In this document: piece by piece, positions 49,369 through 61,300 of the stretch
Numbering within the stretch: the stretch's first letter is position 1
Layout of the letters: each line of letters opens with the position of its first letter
Assembly: GCF_003589595.1 (NCBI RefSeq)
Contig: NW_020653993.1
Location: 8,285,360 to 8,349,359, forward strand
DNA from: Hyposmocoma kahamanoa
Lineage: Eukaryota > Arthropoda > Insecta > Lepidoptera > Cosmopterigidae
Length of the DNA: 64,000 bases
Direction: 5' to 3'
Notes under the pieces: model-generated
What the model was told of the DNA's origin: nothing
The model's database searches: none
What the model saw: only the letters and a program-made list of their open reading frames with translations
Made by a program: the position numbers and the translations under genes

Positions 49369-52300
49369 ACGACCAGCATAAAGATAAACTGTTTGTTAGA
49401 ACAAATTTCTTATCTGTGAAAATGTTATTATTGCAATAATAATAACATCAAATTCGATTCTATTATTACATCTGAACAAATCATAGAGAGCTTATAATAT
49501 GTGCATAGATAAAGCAGTTCAAGTAGTTGTACATAACTAGGCATTAAAATACTCGTGTGACGTTTTTATGAAACGCACCTGACGGCTCATTGCATAAACC
49601 CACACTTGTATTTTAATTCCTTTCATTATGTAACAATCACATAGACTGCTATAGTAATTCACTTAATACTAATATTAGAAGGATGCAAAATTGTACACAA
49701 TAGACACTGCTGGATGCATACAATTCACAACAGCACTTCATGTGCGGACATGCCAGCCCACAGAACAAAGAAGTGGTTAGTTAGCGTCACACGCGTGCCA
49801 ACTGTAGACATAGTTGTGCATAATTGAGCTCAGTCCGCCATTTTCAGTTTGTACGGCATGTTTGCGTCAATTTCTCGCAATTTCTCTAAAATCGAAGAAA
49901 AATGCTTTATTGTGCTGTTTTGCAGTGCAAAAATGATAGCTTATTGGTCCAGCTATATATTACCCGTGGTATTTCATATCATCGGACAGACGTATTTTAA
50001 GAAATTATCAATTTTCTGTTTATCGAAATGTTTTGTTTTGTTACAAGAAACGAAAGTAAAGCTTATATCCCTGCAATATGGTCGCTTCTTTTTTGGAGAA
50101 CTAAATTAATAACTCCAATTCCTCGTCGTTCAGCAATTAACCGCTAGATGACAGCACATTGATTGAAATTTCAATATAATATCAAAATGTCGTAACTTGC
50201 AATAATAGGTATTGATGGTATTGAACTTTCAACGATATGCCAATAGGGTAAAGTTTAAATTGTATTAACAAACTTGAATTTGTTATTTCTTTTTAAATTT
50301 GAAACTACGACCAATCAATATCAAATGTGCGAGTTTTGGCGACATCGGCCTTGATAGTAATCGAGTCTTAATACATTTCCATTGTTTTTTTTCTTTCGTG
50401 AAGTTCACTATAATTAGTTAAATAACTGATATTGAGTTTTACCTCGGACATCTCGATTTGCTAAACGCTATTCTGCCTTTAATTATATTATAGAAAAAGG
50501 TTCAACAGCGGTAGAGCTCCTTGTAATTGAGGTCGTCCAGAGAAATATTACCGCCTTGCCTATTTCAGCCGCTAAACAGTAATGCTCACATTAATGCGTT
50601 CCGGTTTTGAAGAATGAGTAAGGCTGCTGCAGTTGAAATTACAGGTACTTGGGACTTGTCAAGTTATGTTACAGGGTAACTGACGCAGTGGCAGTGCTAA
50701 AGCTCTGAGTAGCACTGCAACCTGCGACTGTCATGGATAGGGGTGTCGCTTACACTCGTTCGTTTCATGACTTGGTATCAAAAAAAAAAGGTAGAAAATA
50801 TTATCAAGAACCGTGCCTCGGGGCATCTAGACCAGGAAGCTTCCGTTTCCTTTTTGGAACGCTGAACTCACTATTTGACGGATGTAGCTGCCTTTTGGTT
50901 ACCGGAACCGTCAAAATGACTTCTTTTTTAAAATACACGTAAAATTTGCAATAGAAATGTAAGGAATCCAGGTAAGTTTTCTTCAAGAAAAGGTTGTTAG
51001 CGCCCTTTCTCGCTCAACTCTCTTCGTATTATACATATATTTATAATATATTTACGTTATTTATTGTACATTAAATATTTTATGTGTTTAATATTTATGT
51101 AAGGGTTGGTTCTTTTATTTACTTATATAATAATAACGCACACACTCATAGCCCCGCGCTAGGGAAACCATGTATCGCTGGTGCCATGGACACACACATA
51201 GGTGAGAAATAAATGTAAACCATACAATTACTTCTTCCGGCCCGGGAGACCTCTGCGTAGCAGACCAGTATGGTAACCATTCGGTGACGGAGGCAGTTAT
51301 AACTGTAAAGTTTATTCTTTTTCTCCCTCTTTCTCTCTTCCACAGTGTTGCCCGCTTATGACCTTTGTTCTCTGAGTGTAGAAGAGATTTCTTTTAGAGA
51401 TAAGTCTAATTTGCTCACCTTTTCTATAATTAATTTTTCTGTTGTATTTTTTTTTTGCAATAAAATACAGTAGTGCCAAATTAATTATCTACCAGAAACA
51501 AACCGGAATTATGTGTGTGAAAAGTGATCAATAATAATCTTCAATTTAAACGTACATGATCTCACGACTAAGAAATACACATTTTCTACTTCATTAAAAT
51601 CTTCTTTATATAACGTAAATCTCAAAAAATTTAACTGCTTATTTGAGCTTCAATATATTTTCCATTACATGACTATTTCTTCATAACATGACAATAACGT
51701 CCTATTATAGCATGTTAATGACTCTGTTAATATTATTAAAATTCCTTGACAATTGTTTAATATTTAAAATGTATATGACCATACTACCCTGCTAATCATA
51801 AATAACGTAATCCACATTTTTAGCGAAGTTGAATTTACAGATTTATTGTTAAGTAAAATCAGCTTAACTGACATTTTTTAAAGAAAAAGATCTTTAGGTG
51901 CAAATATCTCAAAAGTTAATAAATGTACATGAATAACTTTGATAAAATATGAAGCCTGTCGAATTATACATACGTGTACCACTTTTGGTAAACCAATATT
52001 ATAGGCAAATCAATATCATTCATTAATTCATCATTCGTTCGCAATTCAACATTCAATACCGGGCTTTATACAGACAATCTATCGCGCGTGATACAGCAAT
52101 CGTGAGCAATTGAGTACGTGTAAAGATGTTGGAAGAAAAAGGTAAAGACCGCGTGATTGTGGTCATCAGTCGCGCGCACAATTAGGCACTCCTGCACTCC
52201 TGTCTATCCTGCGCGATTAGCCTTTCCAATAACAATAACGAACGTTAGTTTAAAAAACTTCAAACAGGTAATCGCACATGAATGCGCGTGCAAGCTTTCC

Positions 52301-55300
52301 CGCGCGCAATCCAAGTTGCCTACCACAACCTTTCCAAAAACAATCTTATTTAAATGTAAGCTTAAAATAAGCTTATTACTTACTCATACTAAGCTTACTC
52401 ATATTCGTACCATGACAAATTTGTCAACCAAGTAATGTATTGATAAAGTGATTGAAAGAACGAATGATTTACCAATATTGTCTATTCCTTACTAAAAATA
52501 GAAAATAAATAATAACGCACACACTCAACATAGGCCCGCACTAGGGAAACCCTGTGTCGCGGGTACCATGGACACACACATAGATAACCACAAATTACAC
52601 CCAAACTCATGAGAGAAATAAATGTAGGCCATACAAATATTTCTCCAGGCCCGGGAATCGAACCTGGGACCTCTGCGTCGCAGTCCGGCATGGTAACCGT
52701 TCGGCCACGGAGGCAGTTACATATGAATTATATAAATAAAACGCTATATGAATTATATAATGCCATCTCTTTCTTTTTTAATGTTCTGAATCGTCTTATC
52801 GTAGTATGTATAATGTTTAAGTGCTTAATGTTATTTACATTCAGAGAATTTGAACTGTTAAAAAAGAAAAGTATGTAATAATAAAATCTATTAAAATTAC
52901 TTTGTTTTCAATTATTTTTCCGCATTTTTATGAAGAAAACTAAATAAAACAATAGTTATAAAATAAATAGTTACATTGTGAATTCGGAATTACAGTCTAG
53001 TTTTATAATTTTACGAAATAAACGTCGCGTGTTTTTATTTAAAGAGAAATTATTTCCTGTGTACTATTAAATAAAAAAATAAATAAAATGAAGAGATTTA
53101 TGTAAATAAATAAGTTCAACTTAACTTTTAATCATTATAATTAATTTGAGTCAAAATAATATTGTTTCCACTGCGTCTGAGTAACTATTTTAAGATTGCT
53201 AAATTCGACATAAGAACAATATTACTTTAATGTTAAAGTCGCGTCATAGTATGAACTAAGTGAATGAATAGTCACAAGCATCATAGTTTTAACATTATAA
53301 TAAGCTCACTTTAAGCGCGTCATGGTACGAAAAGTCAATGTAAGGTTAAAGTAACATTGCTTGAAGAGGTTGTGGTAGGCATCCTGTACGCACCTGATCC
53401 CGCGCGATAAAATGACTGTGTAACCCTTTACACACTATCGCTATCGCGTCTATCTATAGCCCCCTGACTATTGATTATTCATTCATCTAAAGCTGTAGTA
53501 ATCATTCAAGATTCCGTATTTGAGCCTTTTGCGAGTCGCAGATATTTGGGCGGTCATCTTGCTTAATTCTATCAACGTCCTTCAATGTTTTGAGACTCGA
53601 TAATTTTATACTACTTTTGTAAACGTACCGGTTTTTCCGGAAGAACCATAAGTTGTCCCCTAATCTGCAACAATAGTATCTACTTGATTACATAGCATCA
53701 TCATCACCATCACTTCAGCCGAAAGACGTCCAATACCGTACATAGGCCTCCTTCGAAGATCGCCAATTAATTTCAAGTCCAAAAGTAAACGGCTACTTTA
53801 AACATTGTGATACTAAGTAAGAATTTGGAGCCACCTGTAATTGAGGTGACTCTACCTATCCTTCAATCCGGATCACAACGGTTTGCTTTGGGTAGAAATA
53901 GGTAAGGTTGTGGAACCAACTCAGGCAGCTTCTACACAGACAGTTTCCTACCACTGGTCACCTAACACTTTATCTATATTATTACCGTAGTATAACAAGA
54001 CAAGTAATGTAACTCCATACAGATGTACATAATAACGTGGCATATGTATGTGTGAACGCGAAAAGATTCGTATTTTAAGACTCCATAAATTTGTAAACAT
54101 AGACATAACTAGTTCTTAGGTTTTCGCGATTGTTACACATAGGAAATGAAACTATTTTTCCGGATTTAAATCGCGTATATTTGTTTTTTCAAACAAACCG
54201 ACGTTTCGGGCCCTTTACAGGTCCCATGGTCACGGTTGACAGTCAACAGTTTAAATCCGGAAAAATAGTTTCATTTCCTATAGACATAACTTACAAAAGG
54301 ACTGTTTAGCTCAAAAGTTAGCCACGAAAGTGCAGAATGCCAAACAGGCATTTGCGTAATTCCGGTGTTTATAATGTCAAATCGCTACGTGTCTTCGAGC
54401 TGTATTAAAGTTTGACCGTTTTTAAACACATTTTTGCAATAAAATCACGTTTGTAATTTTTGTGATGCGTCGGTTTAGCATTTAAGCGACGATTATATCG
54501 ACGCATACATTCGCAATCTCGCGGTGCACTCGTGTTGCCTAGCACGAGTCGTCTCACGCTCCTTTCATTATAGAATTGAAGTGTTCGCCCGGTGCTTAAA
54601 AAAATACATCAGATGGATGCTGATAATCAATAACTGCGAAAATGGCACCTAAATATTTTTTTGTTGTTTGTTTATTAGTAAAATGAAAACTTTTGTATTG
54701 TCGCCACAGGAATGATGAATCGTTGTGATTTATTTAATTCCCCAACAACAACAAGCACAACAGCAAAAGTTTTTATTTTATGTGTAAATTTCAGAACAAA
54801 CTATCAAACATCGAGTATATAATCAGAAATAAATACGAAATAAGGGCCACCCATCACTGGCAACTCGTCAGGCAAATGGGCCTTATATCACTTTTAAATA
54901 TCAACTCTCGTTTGCACTGAAATCACAAATTAGAAAGCTGAAATAGTACAGCGCCAACAACCGACCTGTGTGTCTCCGTATATTCCAAAAATATTCTGTA
55001 TTTATTGAAATAAAGATAACTAAATAAATATCTCTAACGATGATGGAACAGCCATTCGGTGGTGTGGGAAAAACTCCAAAACATCTAATTACAAAACAAA
55101 TGAAATCACATTTCATCGGTAACTAGATTATGTAATTTTCCAATTTTCGTCCATTATAGCAAAACTCAATAAACTGGTCGATTTGAGTGAAACAATTGAC
55201 GACACCCGTCAATTGTTTCACTTTTTTATTATCTCCCGTGTCAAGTCCCATATAGTGGCGAACTAAGGGATGAATGCAGGTTTGCGCACTTTCCGGTAAC

Positions 55301-58300
55301 CGATTTCAATAAAACTTGGTAATTATATGTAATTCCAGGTACATTTGAGGTCGGTTTTTTTAGTACTCTGTACTGAGACTATCGAGATACCAATCCACAA
55401 AGCTGATATAAAAATATCAATATGTAAGTGCTGCATTTGACAAAAGTTATTTCAACATAGCACGAGAATACAGGGACGAATACATTATTTAACCGACTTT
55501 AAAAAAAGGAGGATGTTATTTTTTTATATTTATGTTATACGACACCTCGGCATTTGTGAACCGATTTTGATGAGTCTTTTTTGTTGGAAAGAAGGTGTCT
55601 CAGAAGTGGTACTATTTAAGTTTAAAGAAACTGTTCTACCTCTAAGGGTGGCAAGCTAGGGGATGAATTACTTTTGAGGTCAGTTTTTTAGTAGTCTGTA
55701 CTGAGATTATTTTCAAATTATATTTACAACCTGTAGGTACAACTAAAATCATGATGTGACAACCCTTCGCCCCGAGAGACGTGTAGGCATTAACACGCCG
55801 AACAGGCAGGAGTTGCCCTATTTCTCTTGTTATACCACGGAAAAGGAACGTTTATTGGTCGATTGAGTTTCCCTTTTCTCCAGATCCCGCAAATCACGGG
55901 AGAGGCGCACTTAAAGTACTCTTTTTAAAGTAACAAAATTTTGATGACATCGTCGGCTAGGTATTTACTAACTGCAACAAACAACTACAACATGAAGCCA
56001 TTTATACATCCCACCGAAGTCCGCTCAGGCGAGGATTTTTAGGACATAGTCCGCCACGCTGATCCAATGTGGGTTGGGAGCTTCACACGGTCTCCTAAGG
56101 TTGTGAACCTTCTTCGACGTGCAGGTCTCATAACGATGTTTTACTTTACCGAAAAACTCATGAGAGGCGGATGGCCAAACTATTAGACTGCCACGACACA
56201 TTGCTTGGTTAAATAACATACATACGAATACTACATTAGCAATTACATATCAATATAGGTGACGATACATTAGTAGGAGCACGAGCACATATTTATCTTT
56301 TTGGTCCTGCCAGTCGGAGCATAAGGACTTATTATTAGGAAACGCGGAATTAAACAATACATGGTAACGAGAAATACAGTCTTGGATGTTATATCTGCCA
56401 TAATATGTATGGCGGTTGATTTAATACACACCGGCACTACTTCGGCTTCATTCGGATATTGAGGTGGAAAATGACCTCGATTATCATAAGCTGCACCCTG
56501 CGACAGAAATGTCAATTTATGTACGTTACTTGAAACTAAAAGTGAAACTAGAATATAATCATCCGCTGATGTACAAAAGTTGCTAACAATTACACAATTT
56601 CAGTAATATCCAGAATGTAGGAGGCTTCATCTCGTAACACTCGAAATTCGTCGTAATACTGGTGACTTCAAGTTTTTATTAAAAATAGCATCGGGCTCTA
56701 TTGACTGTCCGGAATCCCTATCACTATTCTCACTGAGAGTTCCCTCTAAATATCTTAGAAACAATTCACATTTGGTTCTTAACCTTGGCCCGAGCTATGT
56801 ACAGACAAAACGAGTTTGTGTGGCATGAATACTTTTGATTTGGATCTTTTCACTGAGTAAGCTCTTCTTCTTCTTCACAATTACCGCTTACAATTACCGC
56901 TCAGGGTCCTAAGTCTGCTAATTTTATTAAAACCACTGATCATTGTAATTCCATTAACGCTCCACTAAAATTACAATGCAATTACGATACTATTGAAATT
57001 GTTCGTATTAATCTAACGTATACACTCAAGCGCCCAGCGACCGCCCAGTCGCTACGCTTTCACGTATATTAATGGCGAATGTGAATTCTATTCACTAGCC
57101 AACAATATTTAAATTCATTGGAATAATACAACGCCGCGCACCCGCCGCCTAGATTAAAGACAAACCAACCTTAAAAAACTAAATAAATAGAACGTATTTT
57201 GCTATGACAGTTAGATGCACGCGGTCGATGCGCAGCGGCCACACGGCGACCGCGGGGCGTGAGCGCGATGAAATTATTGTCAAATAAACGTGCTCTAAAT
57301 ATCGTGAAGTAATAAATGCCACCTTGTATTTATGGAATTAGAATTACAATTTTTTGAACTAACGTGACTTACCTTGTAAACGAAAAGTTAATTACAACTT
57401 CCTTTAAACCCTTAATAAAATGTTTTAGTTCTATTGTCTGGGCAATAAAACTAATACTTACATAGGGGTTTTCTGGATCAAAATTCGGATACTTTTGTTT
57501 CATTTTGTATAGAAAGTCCTAAATAAACAAAAAATTAAATAAATTATTTTTATTCTTATAGAAATATAATTATAAAGCTGTAATTGAAATTATTTACAGT
57601 ATTTACTATGGTACAAGGTTAAGAGTACATAAAGCTTGATACTTAGGATTTAAATTCAACTCTATACCGCATGCGATAAAAATTATATATTTGTATTATT
57701 TAGTTTTTAAAACAAAATGGAAGAATCTTGTTCAGTAGCCATGTTCCTTTCAATTTCGGCTGGCGAATACGCCAGCCCAGTCTGGAGTCGTTCAGCACAC
57801 ACGCACCTAGTGAATACAGCACTAAATGACACATATCGAATTATTACTGGCTGTCTGAAACCAACCCCTGTAAGTATGCTGTACCCGTTGGCTGGTGTTG
57901 CCCCATCGGACGTCCGTAGAGACGTTGCTAGCTCCCTGGAACTCTTAAAAAAAGAGACTGACCCGCGATACCCATTACACCATCACATGCCGGTAATCCA
58001 GAGGCTAAAGAGTCGCCATAGCTTCATTAAAGAAGTATAACCTCTGGTCGGGGACACTAAGCAGGCCCGAATAAGTCTCTGGAAAAGAGATGCCCCACGG
58101 CCTCACTCATCCCGCTGTCGGAACACCTCCTGGGCAAGATCTACCTCGGCAAACTTGGAAGTCCCTAAATAGGCTGCGGACCCAAGTCGGCCTAAGCAAG
58201 GTGTGCTTGCTTGGTTGGGTTACAGCTCGGAGAGCGCATGTCCGCACATCTTTTGTCCTGCCGTGCGTGTCCCTAAACCTGCACATGCGAAGGCCTGTAC

Positions 58301-61300
58301 AACGCCGCTGATAATGCTATCTCACTCGCTAAGTACTGGTCCTCACAAATATAAACGTCAGAGACGACACGCCAAGAAGAAGAGTAGCCATGTTTAATGT
58401 TGTCTACTGAGAACGGGCGATGAGACAAAATGACTTGTTACTTACATACAAATAGCCAGTACCTGAGCGACGGCCGGCGGGATAGGGGTTGTAAAACGGC
58501 TGAGCGTCAGCCTAGAATAAAATTAAATAAGCAAGGAGTTAGGTCACCTTCAAATTAGACGCTTGTAAGAGCGCTGCACTGGCGCGGCTGTGGTGCGGCC
58601 ACGGAAGAATAAAGCAATGGAAGCGCCTTAAGCCTCTATTACAAAACACATTCATCATTTGAAACACAATGATAATATCTTGATAATGAAAGATCGTAGT
58701 TTGAAATATAAATTTTGGATTGTTAATATAATTTAAACTTTACCCTGTTGGCATGTCGTTGAAAGTGCAATACCATCAATATCTATTATTGCCAGCTACG
58801 ACGGTTTTATTCTATATTGAAATTTCAATCATGGTGCCATCTAGCGGTTCACAGGTAAACGACAACGAATTCATTCGGATATTTACTTAGTTCTCCAAAT
58901 AAAAAGCGGCATTTTTCCACGATTTTCGAGGTTTTGCGGGAGATAATTGACATGATGCACCATAACGTACAAAGCGAAAATGGCAGACTGAGCTCAAAAT
59001 TTGCAAAACTCCTCGAACTGTTTGCACGCGTGCCACACAAACAAAGCACTTCTATTGTAGGTATTTATTGTTCTGTGGACGCGGCAGCCGTCTGTAATTT
59101 CCAGTTCACTAATTGTAACCGCAAAAGTAGCGCAACCGCTCACAACTGTGGCTCTGCAACTACGCCTCTAAATATTGTATGAAAATTGTAAAAATATTAT
59201 AAAAACAGCGCCACAGAGGTAGTACTGTAGCGCTTTTATACGCATCTAATTTGAAGGCGCCAGCATTTCCATTTTCAAATTTCAATTGCGTATCACTTTA
59301 TCGTAATTTCGTGTATTTAGAATACACAGTGACTGCCAGAATCATTGACTTACAATTATATGGACGTCGGGTCCGCGCTAAAAAGTGTCCGCACTTGTAA
59401 GGCGCTAAAATCGTATACAGAGCGCCAAACTCCGCTTTAGTCTTCATTTGTTCTACTGACAGCGCGATACTGCGATGACATTACAATTTAAATTTCGAAT
59501 AGGTTGACTTGGGACATTTTTTTCGTGGTTTTTGTATTAGACCCGTCGTCCATTTATTTGTAAGTCAATGGCCAGAATGTAAATTTTATTTATTCCACTT
59601 ATCATAATATTATACTTCATGGATTCAGAATTTATTTATAAAATACAAATGGCTATTACTATAGTAGTAATTGGGTGAAATTGAAAGTAAAAATGCAGGT
59701 AGCATTTCCCCTTTGCGTGATTATTCCAATACATACATAGCTTTTGACAGAAAGATTTTAACACATTTAATACATTTAAAAAATATTACGTATTTGAAAC
59801 ACTTACATAAGGATTCTGTGGAATTGTACAATGAAATTGAAATATTTTTAACATAGACTTAAATCTTTCAAACTAATAGTCGTCCAGTAATTGCTTATTT
59901 CCTGTTCTATGCGATTCTCAAATTAGGTCACAGTATTTTAAAATAGTTTGCAAAGTTCACATTGGCCGACATCGTGTAACGATGCTAATTAATCTGTCAC
60001 CATCTCGACATTTTTTTAAGTTAAATTCCAATTTGTTTATATATAAAGGCTTGTGGTCAAGCCATAGCGAAATAAGAATAAAGACTCGGTCCACATAATT
60101 TAGCGTAAAAAGAGAAAAAGAAGTGCCGCGGCACGCTTGCTCGGCTCGTGCTGCTTTTTCATCTTCTAACCTACTGAATGATAACCACAACCATAAAACC
60201 TATGTAAATAACGTTTCTTTTATCATCACCATCATTATCAATTTTGCCAAAATAAAATTTCAGCATTCTAAACTACACTTCCGGACACGTAAGTCGAGCC
60301 ACCTTGCATTTTCAGATTAATTGGCATAAGCTTAAACAATGTTTGATTGATCGAAAACTACTAAGCTGTTTTGAAATTGGTATACTAAACGTCATTTCCA
60401 TGAGTCCTTCTTGAAAATTTGAATTTATAAAACCGGGAAAAACTGTTTTCTTCAGTGATAATAATACTTTTGTATTCAGCCTTTTAACAATAAAAATGCA
60501 AGTTGGCTCGATTTACGTGTCCGGGAGTATATATTAAGGAAAACAATTCTCCCTCCGCACCTCTCACTTTTAAATTACTCTCCTAGTATCGAACAGACAA
60601 GTACCATGGCGAGTCGGGTTTAAACTTATTATTTATGTAAAGTGTTAGTATTCCACGTAAAAATGATCTAAATTGATAATATATGAAATGATTATTATAT
60701 AATATAAGCTTTATATGAAAAAAAATTATAAAATGTGAATGTTATATCAAACAAGAATTATTCATATAATTCTTGTGGAAGTGAAATTGGTCCAAATAAA
60801 AATTATGTTAAATGTACGGTGTTTGTTTTGAAATTAGTTTATTGTTTTATGTTGAGTGTGTGCGTTTTTTATTTATTTATTTAATTTTCGTATAAGTGAG
60901 GCGCACCCGATTTATAAGCACGTCCTCTTGTTTCCAGAATTTTGTTTGGAGTGATGTCGAATAGAAGTAATGTAAAAATAGTGTATTAAAAGGTAATTCG
61001 AGAACGAGTCAAGTGGGATGACGATGATGGAGGTCAGCATCTTTGCAGGACTAACATTTAATTGACTGAAATTGGGTTTCCGGTACGGAGTGTCCAAAAT
61101 GTTCCGCAACAGTGTGTCCAAAATTCTCCGCGACAGTGTGTCCAAAATGCTCCACTACAACATGCCCAAAATGTTAGCAGTGTACTTCCTTCCTATTCTA
61201 ATACGTTGGATAACGTAGCCCCTTGGCTACTCCCTTTTCAACTTACATTTTCCCATCGTCGAAATATTTTCGCGTAGTCATCATGTCTCATTTTGTGCGC

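Noticed and set aside
49106..49439. Lys- or Phe-rich ORFs across the N run
   Set aside because: They are poly(A) and assembly gap, not protein.
50810..50930. Minus ORF with VPVTKRQLH and PKRKRKLPG
   Set aside because: Looks protein-like but the only possible donor (GTTCTTG) is poor and it adjoins an S1 tail.
58934..59182. Plus ORF with several Cys (CSVDAAAVCNFQFTNCNRK)
   Set aside because: Overlaps a dispersed repeat on its left half; no splice support and no repeat pattern like the Cys units.
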